Positions 1 to 11,614 of a stretch of 64,000 nucleotides of DNA are shown piece after piece. The stretch is taken from positions 247,151 to 311,150 of the forward strand of contig QZCP01000445.1 of NCBI GenBank assembly GCA_003956705.1, given 5' to 3'. This DNA comes from Brevipalpus yothersi (taxonomy: Eukaryota; Arthropoda; Arachnida; Trombidiformes; Tenuipalpidae). The position numbers and the translations under genes were made by a program. Within the stretch, counting starts at the first letter, position 1. Each line of letters opens with the position of its first letter. The notes below the pieces were generated by a model, which was given only the letters and a program-made list of their open reading frames with translations, had not been told where the DNA came from and made no database searches.

Positions 1-918
1 GCAATACTCAACATGGAACTCAATTTGGAAAGTTGCTTGAGCTCCTCCTTTGCACCTCCTTTTTTCCACTCCTCCGAAGAACCTTGACCAATAGCCATTT
101 CCAGAAGATGGATGAAACTTTTTTGTAACTAATCTTCGTTGTATTACATGTGTTGAGGTCTCATTGACAAATTCTACATGTTCGATACTGATAGTGGCAG
201 GTCATGAAAATCTCACTTACTAATAGTGTACTGGACAGTGCTCTAATAAGTGAAAATGATGAGCATTATTATTTTTATTTTGAGAAATTTAATGAATATA
301 GATGACTGCCATACATTTTTGAAGAAATTAATTTTCCATAGTGACTTGAGAGGAACTTTAAAGAGTTGAAGGGTCGAAAAAAGGTTAATTCTTACAAATT
401 AAATGAATTTATCTAATTAAAAGCATGTATCACTCTTGAATGAACCTTTCACTTCCATCAATGAATTGAGAATATCATTGGGCAAGCCAATTTTGGGCCC
501 ATAAACAGTACAAATCTCACTAGGCTTAATTCCAAACATCGTTTTTTATGTTTGGCAGTTGTTCGTTCTCTGCCATCGATTTTCGATGCTCTTTTATGCA
601 TGTATTCAATATGATTCCTAGTTGCTGGATCGATTGATTAGTCTTGTGAAAGTAGAGTAGCATCCGTTCACTACAGGTGAGCAGCCAAATGCTAGAGTGG
701 CTATGGCACAATCTGAAACAAATATGCTTGATGTTGATCGAACCTTGAACTCTTGGCCCACCAGCGAATCAAACACCAAATAACTTGGTCAAAGGTTAAA
801 ACCGAAGGGCCAATTTTGGACTTTCTGATGGACCCCTCTTTTATGGCTTTGCAGTTCTATTTTGTTAACTTTCTTCGCCTCCCATTTTCCTACTATCCCA
901 ATAGAGAGCAATCGAATA
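1..918. other. No gene seen
   Basis: Only short chance ORFs occur here, without recognisable motifs or splice-linked continuation. The sequence is AT-rich and I see no terminal repeats or transposase remnants. Confidence 0.5.
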
Positions 919-1027
919 AGAGAAAGAGAAAGAGAAAGAGAAAGAGAAAGAGAAAGAGAAAGAGAAAGAGAAAGAGAAAGAGAAAGAGAAAGAGAAAGAG
1001 AAAGAGAAAGAGAAAGAGAAAGAGAAA
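919..1027. repeat. (AGAGAA)n microsatellite
   Basis: An almost perfect hexamer of the AGAGAA type runs for about 18 units. It opens Arg/Glu, Lys/Arg and Ser/Phe or Ser/Leu dipeptide ORFs in several frames; these are artefacts of the repeat and not genes. Confidence 0.97.
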
Positions 1028-1367
1028 AAATTATGGACAGAAGAGAACAAGGCACTCCAGTGAAAAGCTGATTTACTTAGGTATAGCTATCCAGTGAGTC
1101 AATACATGCATATGTAGAGGAGAAAATTAGTTAACAATTCAATGGTTGTTTTATGATAAGTTTCTTATCCATGCATAAGGTTGAAAATTCTTCTAATATA
1201 TGGACATGTGTTGATTTACACCACATACACGGGCCTAGACCTAGGGGTATTTTTATTCACTCTCATATTTCTGATATGTCGCCAAATAACTCCTCTTAGT
1301 AACTATCGATGATTGGGGTTGCCAATGATCGGAGGTAGCATGATGGCTAGAAAAAAGATGCAAATGC

Positions 1368-1370
<3 letters not shown>

Positions 1371-1436
<66 letters not shown>
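1371..1436. repeat. (CT)n microsatellite
   Basis: About 32 CT dinucleotides in a row. The Ser-Leu ORF crossing it has no other coding character. Confidence 0.97.
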
Positions 1437-1438
<2 letters not shown>

Positions 1439-1781
1439 TCATTCGTTTGCTCTTTATTGGGATGGCAAGAAGACGGGAGGAGGAGAAAGTTAACAAGGGA
1501 AATCGATTAGCCGTTATGATAGTTTGACTGGTGGTCTTACAGCATCAACTTCTTCCAGGAAAACTGATACCTGGAAAACAACGAAAATACAATTCTAACT
1601 CCTCCTCTTCGCTTTCAAATCAGGACTCTTGTGTTGAGTGGTAAAAATGAAAGTAGCTCAACAACTACGAAGTTAACTTGTGCTCACTAAAAAACCATCA
1701 TGGGCCTCAAATCAGGATGCTTGATACCCAAACCGAAGAAAGAGAGCAACAAATAAGTGGCTGGGTTCCTCTTACAGCGAG

Positions 1782-2040
1782 CCAGTTAGATCAGAGTGAA
1801 TTTGAAGACTTACATGCAGGTTTAGGCCCTCACAGCTTTCTTTACTCGCTGTTTCCCAAGCACTTGGCAGTACAAGTCGAATTTACTCTCATTTGTATGT
1901 GCTGATTCTTCCTTGACCTTTTTGGATATTGAAGGACAAAAGAAAGAGAAGAAGAGGAAGAAAAAGGCAAAAAGAAAGAAAAGGTCATCATGCTCGATTG
2001 AATTTTCCTTATTGGTGTAGGCCGCTGATAGAATAGATTG
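1782..2040 (+). repeat. Dispersed repeat, copy 1
   Basis: It begins CCAGTTAGATCAGAGTGAAT and continues through a CTCACAGCT block, an A/G-rich stretch and a block ending near CTCGATTGAATTTTCCTTATT. The same order of blocks recurs at 3262-3480 in the same orientation. I do not recognise the family; it could be a solo-LTR or SINE-like repeat. Confidence 0.55.
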
Positions 2041-3261
2041 ATTTTCACATCTAGTTCACGGTGATTGTGAGAGGCGAATAGAATAATGAATTGATTTTGA
2101 TTGTTTGATAATTTACGATCTTAAGCTTTTATCCGAATATGAAGCTGATGATTGTACAAATTTTTGTTCCTCAGTTTGCTCATACAGGCAAATTGAATAT
2201 ATTAAACCAATTGTTTGTAAGTACAAGTATAAGTGAAGAGAAAGTGATAAAGCGTGGCTTGTTCACACATAGCGTTCGCTCTGAGCAGATCTCGGTATTC
2301 AACCTTTATGCCCGACCTCATCTGAAACGATGTGACTTCCTATTTAGCAATCATGAGTGGTCAGAACCCATCACTCTTATTGGAGGATATAAGATGGAAA
2401 ATATTAAAATTCAGCTTTTGTCATCATTGGCTCGAGATCATTCGAGAGCTTCTTGAGTAGATCATAGGTAACATTGAGAATCAGTTCAGTGGCTAATTTA
2501 TCCTCAACCTGAACTAATTTTTTTCATCCTTAATTCATTATCTATCGATGGGAAACAGATGAGTACTGAAATAATTGAAAATAATTGAAAATTATTGCCA
2601 CTACAATATCGAATGACCAGACAAGCGTATTCCAATCAGCCTCTCAAATTAGCAAAAATGAAATGTGCTGCCTAAATTTCTGAAATCTTAGGTACAAAAT
2701 TTCCTTGATAATCTTAGGCCATAAACCCTTCTTACTTTACACGTGAGCTAACAGTGAAGCGAAACCTTTCGTGTAATGTCCATTTACTTTCTTTTATTGA
2801 AATCTTTTTCCATGAAAAGTGAGGAAAAAATAGCTAGAATGTTACAAAAACTGAAAAATGTTTCAGTGAACATAAAATCTCTAAACTACTGGAACACATA
2901 ACCGATAGTCATAAATCGATCTAACCAAGAACAAGCGCGAAAATACAACCACCATCTCAAGGCTCAAAAATGAATAGCAATAAGCATTCCTATACATTAA
3001 AAATTTTTTACAAAACCAGTCAACTAAGCTGAGTCAATAGAATGGTAAGCTTTTCTGGACAAGCGAGATGGTATGAATAGGAATGTATTTCAATCTTTAC
3101 CGAATAGATATTCATGTTAAAACAATAAGTTTAGCTTAGTTAATATCTTACCGTACTTTTATTCGATAGCTGGGCTTAGAATCAACCTTAAGTTACGCTT
3201 CAACGAAAAATTTTCGCAAAAAATAATGAGGACGAGTTGGTAGGGTCCATTATATGAAAGT

Positions 3262-3480
3262 CCAGTTAGATCAGAGTGAATTTGAAGTTGTGTTCAGGTT
3301 AACACGCTCACAGCTCAGTTTACTCGTCTTTCGCTACGTACTGGCTAGCATGAAGCACGTTCCATCTCTCATAAGCTAATCCTTTTTGGGCCTCGGGCGT
3401 TGTAAGAAGATGGAAGAGAATGAGAAAGAGAAGGAGACCTCGTTATGCTCAATTGACTTGCTATTGGTTTAGATATATAT
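3262..3480 (+). repeat. Dispersed repeat, copy 2
   Basis: Second copy of the repeat at 1782-2040. The first 26 bases are nearly identical, followed by diverged blocks in the same order and ending in an A/G-rich tract and a CTCAATTGACTTGCTATTGG block. The roughly 1.2 kb between the copies contains no gene that I can support. Confidence 0.5.
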
Positions 3481-4196
3481 AGATAGATAGATAAATACTT
3501 CCCCAAGCTCAATCTGTAGCAGAATTTATGACATAAAAAGTACAAGCTCTCGAGAAGCATTTTAAAAAGGTCACAAGAAGCAACTGTACCTAGGCACCTT
3601 GACCTTTTCTCTTTAGAAAGTGTTTTGATGTTACTCCACCGCTGCTTGTAAGTCCAATATTCTTATTCCTTCAGAGCGAAAAAATTCATTGAGTTCACTC
3701 TCATCAATTGGTGAATGGAACTCTACAAGACTAAGTTGATACTTTTACAGTTAAGTAAATAATAAGTGAAGTATGTAAGAATCAGATGTTAGCACGTTGA
3801 AAGAACGTTGAGAAAAATTTTCGACCACCTTATACTCACAGCAATATGAATCACATTCATTCAAAAAAACTCAGATCTGGATGCTGAAGAGTCATTGAAT
3901 ATCAAAAATTTGCTACATGATCGAACCATCAATATTATCATCCGAGTCACTGAAAAAAAACATGTATATTGAGACATTAGGAAGATATTCAGAACAGTTT
4001 GACATTTTTAAAACTTTATTTCTACCTTAGCTCAGATTTTCAAAATATGAAAGTAGTCTAAACTAGATTCCTATTCATTGCAATTGTGTTGCTATTAGTA
4101 TTATTTTGGAAAAGTGTTATACTGTTTCTGAACAAATGAGTTAGATAAAAGTAGAATAAATGGAATAAAATGTATCTTATAGAAGTGAAAAGTTTG

Positions 4197-4310
4197 GAGA
4201 TAAAAAAGATGTTCCCAGTGCTTTTCATCAGGCTCTGAATTGACACATGTTGCAGTCACAAGTGCTAATTTTTCAGCATAGTGACACGGAATCGGCACAG
4301 AAATTGTTCC
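4197..4310 (-). pseudogene. Isolated last exon of a PIWI-family gene
   Basis: The minus-strand translation reads GTISVPIPCHYAEKLALV and then DEKHWEHLFYL. This matches the C-terminus of Argonaute/PIWI proteins, with the conserved P-x(4)-YA-x-KLA block and an aromatic-Leu end. A splice acceptor (TTTCATAG) sits directly upstream. The PIWI-like gene at 61431-63796 ends in a homologous exon behind its own acceptor. The terminal stop after FYL is missing here, so reading continues into unrelated residues. No preceding PIWI exon lies next to it; gypsy-1 begins 30 bases away. It is a gene fragment. Confidence 0.8.
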
Positions 4311-4340
4311 CTATGAAATAAAAAGAGAGAGATAAAGAGA

Positions 4341-4438
4341 GATCTTGGTTGTTGTTGAGTGTGCTGATGATTCAGTAAAAAGGAATTATGATTTGATTTT
4401 AAATAAAACCCTAATTGTATTCAGTTTTCTGCTATATT
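4341..4438 (+). repeat. 5' LTR remnant of gypsy-1
   Basis: Starts GATCTTGGTTGTTGTTGAGT and matches the last part of the 3' LTR (9517-9610) with only a few differences. The first 190 bases of the LTR are missing, and no clear tRNA primer-binding site follows. Confidence 0.88.
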
Positions 4439-4564
4439 CCACCGAGATTGAGTGTGTGAATGGATCTCAATGTGTTCTGTTAATGAATTTTGGTATTTCA
4501 TCCATTGGAAGTTGTGTATTTCATCTATGGAAATTGAGTGTTCCATCAAGGAAAAAAAATAATT

Positions 4565-4680
4565 CATATTGAATATTTCGGTAATTCATATTGGATATTG
4601 TGGTAATTCACACTGGATGGTTCGGTAATTCACATTGAATGGTTTGGTGATTCATATTGAATGGATTGAGTAGTTTGATA
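4565..4680 (+). repeat. Minisatellite in the gypsy-1 leader
   Basis: About four diverged tandem units of 26-28 bp built on the pattern GGTAATTCAYATTGRATGG. Confidence 0.7.
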
Positions 4681-5193
4681 TGAATCACGGTGCTAATTTC
4701 CTGATTTTACCTATCTGGTTTTGAAATTTTACTGCGTGAATTCTCAACATCAAATCGACAAAGTTTTGCTTCTTCACCGATTGGATTATGGAGTCGTTTT
4801 TTCTCAATTTCCCAACCGAATTTTGTGAGCCCTATTGTGATCAACTGTGCTAAAGTTTGTGTCCAGTTGTGGATGTTGATGTGAGAGAATCATGATTTAC
4901 TCGTGGAAAAGTTGTCTTGATGGAACATATTCCTATCCTATCTGATTGGTAAAAAGTATGAGATACTGGACGATGAAAGGTTATCGGGTGGTCAGAATTT
5001 GAATTATCGAGTTCAATTTTGATACTCTAAGCTAACCGATCTGGAGCCATCCTGGGTTTTCTTCTAGAAGAATTTTCGGTGCCATTTTTTTCTCTTCCCA
5101 CTCCTTCTCCAAACGGGACAAAGGGTCATAAAGTTTTGGAGAGCCAAAGTGCGCAAACTTGGAGTTTGCGTGAAAGAAGCTGTGTGACCAGCG

Positions 5194-5196
<3 letters not shown>

Positions 5197-5231
<35 letters not shown>
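5197..5231. repeat. (CT)n tract in the gypsy-1 leader
   Basis: About 17 CT dinucleotides just upstream of the gag start. Confidence 0.95.
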
Positions 5232-5234
<3 letters not shown>

Positions 5235-5281
5235 TTTTTAACTCAACGAGAGAGCCTTACTCTCTTTTGTGTGCCATCATC

Positions 5282-6187
5282 ATGCCAAAAAGACTCCGTA
5301 GTGTCATATTGTCAGCCTCTCCTTCTGAGGCAAGCGAGGACGAACATATTGGTACCATAGGACAAGAATCAACTTCAAGGAACCCTATCCAAACTCAAAT
5401 TAATGTAAACAATTCATCAGCTACCGTGAGTAAAAGTGTTGAGAATCCTCCTGAAAAGATGATCATTCAATGTTTTGATGGTGACACTAGGCGGTTATCA
5501 ATCGATGCATGGGTTGATAGGTATGAAATGTTAGCGAAGCGAAAAGGTTTTAATGATGATGATATGGTGATTGAATTAGGCAGTTACCTTCAATTTGAGG
5601 CCCTTGAATGGTATATGAGTGTGATGAGGGAGAATGAAAAAATTTCTTTCACTGACCTTAAATCACTTTTGCTTCAGAGATTCGGGATCAAATCAGTTGA
5701 CCCGATGGCTGAATGCGTTGACTTGAGATATGACTCAAAAATCAGAATGAAATCGTACTTCGAAGAGAAGCGTGGCTTAGGTATGAAAGCTGGACTAAAA
5801 GAAGCTCACATTATTTCACTTATGATCCATGGTCTTCCCCCTCATATGTCTGTAACTTTCAATACTATGGGCCCGAAAAGTATGAAAGAATTCTTCCAGG
5901 TCGCTAAGATGACCGAAAATAGTGTGAAAAGTAATTTTTCTGTTCCATCCTTCTCTCATACTCACTCGAATCGTAAAAGAGAATTTTCACAAAAATCCCC
6001 AATCAAAAATCGTACTCAATCGAAGGCCCCACCAGGACCCTGTCGAGTGTGTGAAAATTTGGGCTTCTCAAATCGATTTAATTGGGTCCAAGATTGTTGG
6101 AACAAAAATCGAGACCAAGCCAAACAATTCGAAAGGCCCAGAACTGATAATCCTCCACCAAATTTTGTCAAGAAAAATTTAAACTAA
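5282..6187 (+). CDS. gypsy-1 Gag
   Basis: A 301-residue ORF starting MPKRLRS. The centre resembles the Ty3-type capsid domain (retrotransposon gag): a helical block around W-x-DRYE, ALEWYMS and FGI. A basic linker and a single C-terminal zinc-knuckle-like motif follow, starting CRVCENLGFSNRF and ending in DC. The knuckle His is replaced by Asn here, whereas the gypsy-2 copy keeps His (RFHW). Gag would assemble the cytoplasmic particle and bind RNA. The ORF is uninterrupted. Pol follows after 54 bases in a different frame. The ATG at 5282 is the first in-frame ATG. Confidence 0.88.
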   Translation: MPKRLRSVILSASPSEASEDEHIGTIGQESTSRNPIQTQINVNNSSATVSKSVENPPEKMIIQCFDGDTRRLSIDAWVDRYEMLAKRKGFNDDDMVIELGSYLQFEALEWYMSVMRENEKISFTDLKSLLLQRFGIKSVDPMAECVDLRYDSKIRMKSYFEEKRGLGMKAGLKEAHIISLMIHGLPPHMSVTFNTMGPKSMKEFFQVAKMTENSVKSNFSVPSFSHTHSNRKREFSQKSPIKNRTQSKAPPGPCRVCENLGFSNRFNWVQDCWNKNRDQAKQFERPRTDNPPPNFVKKNLN

Positions 6188-6241
6188 AATTGCCCAAGGA
6201 TCCTGATCTCATTCGAATAAGAGGAATGATAAAAAATTTTT

Positions 6242-9171
6242 GTGACTCCAATTATTCATGATCCTGGAGCTAATGTTTCAATAATCTCCCTCGAATTAAT
6301 CAACAAATTGAAATTGAATTTCGACAGAAAATCAATTAAAATTCAAAATATTCAGAATGAGATGGAGTCCTTGGGCCTTGCCAGAGTTCCACCAACAATT
6401 GGTGTGCTCACCAATGATTGTACGTTCCATGTTATGAAGAATCCGAATTTTCCTGTTCTCTCAGGCTTAGATATGCTAGAAAATTTTCAGTTATCATTCG
6501 ATAAGAATTACAAAATTTTTCAGCATGTAGATATCGATGGTCAGGCACAGTGCTTATCTATCATCATGATGTCCAAAACTGATCAAAGATCAATGATTAA
6601 TTTAGTGACTAATGAACAAAAGAATCGAATTAATGAGCTTCTTTCCGATTACAATGATATTTTCGCAAAACATAAGTATGACGTAGACTGTATTTCATTT
6701 GAAGAGTGTCGAATTAATCTAACTTCAGATAATCCAATCTGTCTCAGGCCCTATCGATGCTCATCACGCGATAAAAAATTGATTGACGAGCAAATCGATC
6801 TTCTCTTGAAAAACAAAATTATTCGGCCTTCTAGCTCTCCTTATTTTGCGCCCATTTCACTAGTAGGAAAGAAAGATGAAGGTGGAAAGTCTAGATTAGT
6901 AGTAGATTATCGAGCTCTCAACAAAATAACGATTCCAGATTCTTTTCCATTCCCTAGAATAGATGACATAATTGACAAGTTACATGGGAGTAAAATTTTC
7001 ACAACATTAGATATCAGTTCAGGATTTCTCCACATCAAAGTAAGCGAACAAGATGTATACAAACTTGCCTTTGCCAGCTCTTCGAATTTGTTCGAATTTT
7101 TATTTGCCCCTTCTGGTTTTCGAAACTCACCTGCAGTATTTTGTAGAGCAATTCATCGTCTTCTTCGTGAACATGATCTTACCAGCTTCACTCATTCATA
7201 CATGGACGATCTCTCAATTCATTCCAAAAACTTTGATGAACATATGAGTCACCTCAAAGAAGTTTTCCAGGCCCTATGAAATGAAGATGTGAAACTAAAA
7301 CTTTCGAAATGTCATTTCGCTCGAAAAAATGTCCAATATATTGGTCATATAATATCCGAAAACCAAATCAGGCCAATGAACGACCACATAATTGCAGTTA
7401 AAAATTTTCCAACACCAAACCACAAAAAATCTCTCCAACAACTTCTAGGGAAAATAAATTACAATCGAAAATTCATACCTGATGCGAGTCGAATTCTGAA
7501 TCCTCTATTTGAGCTATTGAAAAATAATCAAAAATTCGAATGGACCAATGATTGTCAAAATGCTCTCGAAACTGTGAAAAAAATCCTCACCTCCACTCCG
7601 TTTCTCCAAATTTTTGACCCAAACAAACATACATATGTTTATTGTGATGCATCGAAAATTGGCATCGGAGCTGTTTTGAAGCAAATTTCCGATGAAGACA
7701 ATGAACAACATCCGATAGCTTATTATTCAAAAAAATTAACTGATTATCAGAAAGATTACGGCATTAGTGAGCTGGAGTGTCTTGCAATTGTCGAGGCTCT
7801 AGAATATTTCCATCACTATCTCTATGGCTCAAAATTTACCGTAATTACTGATCATCAAGCACTCAAATGGCTCTACAAAACAAAAAACCCAAGAGCCGCC
7901 TATTTAAGTGGAGCTCACAACTAAGCCAATACGATTCTCAGATCGAATACAACCCAGGAAAAAATAATGTTGAGGCTGATGCCCTTTCTCGAAACCCTGT
8001 TCTTGACGAATTTTCTCATGAAAAACATCTCAAAATAATCAATCTAATATCTAAAAACGAGCTGAAAAGGGCCCAAGAGAATGAGAAAAATTTGAATCAC
8101 TTCCTCCCCGATTTGAAATCAATTGATGGCCTTCGCTATAAAAAAAAGGGCCCTTTCCGTCGATTTTACGTTCCTGTAAGCTTACGAGCTGAATTAATTG
8201 ATCAATTCCATCATGAATTTGGCCATATCGGAACGAAAAAAAATTCTTTTCATGTTATCAAAATCATACTTCTGGCCTGACATGACAAGTGACGTGAAAA
8301 TGCTTGTTGACTCGTGTAGTGTGTGTCAACAAAATAAGGTAAAGAGAGAGAGGGAATATGGAACACTTTAATCACAGGACCAGCAAATGAGCTATTCGAC
8401 ATAATTTCCATCGATACACTTTGTGGGCTTGAAGGTTATGGATCTAAGCAAAAATATCTTCATCTAGCAATTGATGATTTTTCTCGATTCATTTGGAGTT
8501 TCTCCTCTAGAACTCAAAAGTCCCAAGACTTTCGTCGATTGATAGAACTCGTACTCATGATTGAAAAACCAAAACTTATCCTAGCTGATAATTTTTCCAG
8601 CATTCGATCTCATTCATTTCGAACTTTTCTCACCTCTCATGACATTCAGATTAAATTCATCTCACCTGATTGTCATCGAAGTAATGGTATGATAGAACGA
8701 GCAAACCTTACTTTAGCTGATCTTATTCGATGTAAGTTCAATGAAAATGAAGGAAAAAGGTCATGGGCTTCATTAGCTCGAGAATGTGTGTATGAATATA
8801 ACAATACTGTTCATGATTCAACCAAATATTCTCCTAGTTTCCTTCTCACTGGCCAATCTACATTCGAGTCCAATCTTAATGAAAAATTAAATCTCTCTGA
8901 AGCCCGTGAGCAAGCGAGATTGAGTAGCAAGAAGAATCATAAAGTGAACGAAAAATATCACGATCAGAAACATAAGGAACCCAACTTTAATGTAGGTGAC
9001 CAAGTATTGATTCGAAACCCCAGACTCCGAAAACTTGAGCCAAAATTTCTTGGACCATTCAAAATACTAGAAAAATTATCTGAGAATTCATATCGTCTCG
9101 ATATTCCAAGAAGTATGAGAGTGCATAATATTCTCAATGCTTGTCAAATGTCACCATTCAGAGCTATCTAA
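6242..9171 (+). pseudogene. gypsy-1 Pol (PR-RT-RH-IN), broken
   Basis: Protease comes first (IIHDPGANVSI; gypsy-2 has DTG, so the catalytic triplet is altered). Reverse transcriptase follows with LVVDYRALN and the YMDD box near 7200. RNase H shows the FWTND/EWTND-like, YCDASKIGIG and TDHQALKW blocks. A chromodomain-less integrase has CSVCQ zinc residues and the triad D (SIDTLCG), D (LADNFS) and E (NGMIERAN). Breaks: TGA at 7277-7279 with the same frame resuming, a frameshift near 7890, and further frameshifts around 8250-8400 inside the integrase. These rule out a working polyprotein. Confidence 0.92.
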
Positions 9172-9320
9172 CCGTAAATATTTAATCTTCTGATGAATTG
9201 GAATTTTATAAAATTTTGTAATACTAAAACAAATTTTGTATTGCTTGTATTGTACTGTATAACATAGATCATGTATTCCTTTCACTGCTCATCTTGCGAT
9301 TCCAGGCTAAAGAGGAGGGA

Positions 9321-9612
9321 TGTAGAGTATTTCTACCCAAAAGACCTTCTTTTTCTTCTCTTTCTCTCCTTCTCTCTCTTCAATCTTTCGCCTTCGGCTT
9401 TTGACCGCCAATGAAACTCCGAAAACCCATCGCGCATTGGAATGCTGTCCTTCTGGACAGAGAATTGGTCAGAAAGCAGTGCAAGCAATTGAAAGAACGG
9501 CAGTTCGCCAGTTCGATCTTGGTTGTTGTTGAGTGTGCTGATGATTCAGTAAAAAGGAATTATGATTTGAATTTGAATAAAACCCTGATTGTATTCAGTT
9601 TTCTGCTATACA
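9321..9612 (+). repeat. 3' LTR of gypsy-1
   Basis: A 292-bp LTR with canonical TG...CA ends, directly behind a polypurine tract. No matching target duplication can be read because the 5' LTR is truncated. Confidence 0.85.
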
Positions 9613-9660
9613 TGATATCAAAATATCCTTTCATCGAATTATTCAGTTCATCAGCCATCT

Positions 9661-9990
9661 TCAGATGCTCGAGTGGCACTTTTGAAATGTACCGAATGAT
9701 GATATCGATGAGTTTGTTGCGATCCACAGAGGCTTGATGGCTCCCGATTGTATTTTTCTCACTGAATAGATCATCTCTTGACCATCATAAACATATTTTG
9801 ATGGAGACAAATCTATATATCTCTTGATAAGCTGGCTTCTCCTCCAGATTGATTTTATTTTTGGCTCGAAGCAGATCTTATGAACGTAAACGTTCCTATC
9901 TCTATGAGTTTTCGATCGATATTCCCCAAGTGAGAATGTTGTTTCACGTGTTGAGTGGGCATCTCGCTCATCAATCCATTTTCTGGCCAT
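9661..9990 (-). pseudogene. PIWI N-domain fragment
   Basis: The minus-strand ORF contains VYVHKICFEPKIKSIWRRSQLIKR followed by YVYDGQEMIYSVRKI; in PIWI proteins this is the N-domain pattern YRVDFEP-x-R-x-QLI...YVFDG-x-LYT. It aligns with residues about 43-90 of the PIWI-like gene at 61431-63796. No PAZ, MID or PIWI domain follows in order, because gypsy-1 starts just downstream on this strand. It is therefore a truncated copy, perhaps the same copy as the last exon at 4197-4310. Confidence 0.78.
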
Positions 9991-10152
9991 CTTTTCTACT
10001 CACTGAAAATAACCTGATCAGATTTCAACAAAATGTAGCACAAATTTGCAGAGTAAAATATCCTCTAAGACCTTATAAAGTAAAACTTTCCGCAGTAGTA
10101 GAAAAGAACACAAAAAAAGCAACTGACAGAATTTGAAGAAGGAGATGGCCCT

Positions 10153-11420
10153 TTAAAGGAAGCGAGAAGTGAGCAAAGAGAGTGAGCAATTCAGCCTGGA
10201 AGATGCTGACAATTGTGAGCCACAACCAACAGTCATGTGTAACCCAACAGAAAGAGAAAAACATTGATTTACCGCGTCAAGCTCCACGCTCATTTGAACG
10301 TAGATTTTGGTACAAATCGATTGATGATTATTCTTTTCCTGGAGAATTCTTGCTGCTACAACCTGTAAAGCAAACGGATGTTTGTAGCAAGAAGCCACTT
10401 TAGTAGCATCATATCGATGTTTGTAGTCATTTGATACAATCACATTAGCCAATTGACAATTGGGAAGCAGTTCTCTCTACACATGAACACAGGTAAATAT
10501 TCGACCATTTTCCAATTGAAATGTTCTTGGCCGTTGAAGAATGCTGCTGAGAGGCTCGGATGTTTGAGCAGAAAGCTCTACAATACGATTCGCTTGTCTT
10601 GTTGAAGACAGACGATCACCGACCGATTGAAAATAATTCATCAATAGGATATCCATTGTTGCCGTAACTTGTCATCATAATTTTACCAGCAAGTTCTTGG
10701 CGTACACTGATGTGAGAGTTCTAATGGTCCGCATCTCGCTTCTATTTTAGAACATCATAGGTGGTTTGTGATTGGATTATCTTGTGTAAAGGGTCACATA
10801 CCATAAGAATTCTAGCATCATACCCATTCATAACAGCAATTACACCAGAACAAATTTTTATCTTCCAGTTATTCAACTTTGTACGATTGTGGTTATCGAA
10901 ATGATCATCCCCAATTGACATCATATGGATATTCTGGAAAAATTCTCCTTATCTGTAAGTTATATATGTGAACCATCTCTTGATGTCCTCATGGCATAGT
11001 TGAAGTGTTCCGAATAGCTATCGAAATCTTTTCATTGTCCATCACTCGAGTTCTAGTGACTGCAATCACATCAGATTTGAGTTCTTTAGTGGATTAGATA
11101 CAATTACCACCATCAAACACATAGCTTTGACCGGGAAAATCCATGTTTCCTAGTAAGCTGACCTCTCATCCGAGCCAACTCTACTTATAGCTCGAAATCT
11201 ACTCTGTAAGCATATAGATCTTTGCCTTGAAGATTATTCACTCTTTATTAACTAATTTCAATGGTAACTTGATTCTGGTCCCACCCTGTGTGTACAGCTC
11301 GAGGAATTGTGTCGTGCTGCCACGAGCCATCTCACTCATAGAGTTAGTCACTGGGGCTCATGATAGGCCACCTCAATATCCACCGATCACTCTTCCTGCC
11401 ATTCCTCTTCTGAGAAAAAA
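10153..11420 (-). pseudogene. Degenerate PIWI-family gene copy
   Basis: Read on the minus strand from high to low coordinate, pieces of one PIWI protein appear in order. They are an N-terminal stretch (MARGSTTQFLELYTQ near 11300), the N-domain (YAYRVDFEL...ARMRGQLTRKHGF, 11130-11215), a linker, the start of PAZ (GYDARILMVCDPLHKIIQSQ, 10742-10870), then MID/PIWI (FTCVHV..., CQLANVIVSNDYKHRYDATK and CTKIYVQM, 10200-10540). Frameshifts and stops separate the pieces and the catalytic half is missing. Identification is firm from the block order; function is lost. Confidence 0.8.
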
Positions 11421-11614
11421 AATTTATCAGTACTACGATAGACCAATAATCCTAATATTCTTCCTCTATTTTCAACGTCCAAAAAACAGGCAGTTCAAGA
11501 AATAGTTGGAAAAGGTTGATCATTGGCATCTAGAGAAGAGGATCTTATAATTACAGAGCAAAAAACTCGAACAAAGTAATCTGCTGTCTAATAACTCTCC
11601 CTTTAAACCGCGAC

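Larger units (their letters stand above)
4341..9612 (+). mobile_element. Ty3/gypsy retrotransposon gypsy-1, degraded
   Basis: A plus-strand gag-pol element. The complete 3' LTR (9321-9612) begins TGTAGAG, ends TATACA, and follows a purine tract (AAGAGGAGGGA). About 98 bp of the matching 5' LTR survive at 4341-4438; its upstream two thirds are absent. Order inside is gag, protease, reverse transcriptase, RNase H, integrase, which is typical of Ty3/gypsy. The coding region carries a nonsense codon, at least two frameshifts and a DPG protease motif, so this copy is not autonomous. It lies between PIWI fragments (4197-4310 and 9661-11420), which suggests insertion into or beside an already broken PIWI copy. 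Confidence 0.93.

Noticed and set aside
753..1097. Arg-Lys and Ser-Leu/Ser-Phe repeat ORFs on both strands
   Set aside because: They are translations of the AGAGAA microsatellite with no other coding features.
1678..2456. Two plus-strand ORFs of 75 and 105 codons
   Set aside because: No motif, no splice continuation, and the first overlaps a dispersed repeat.
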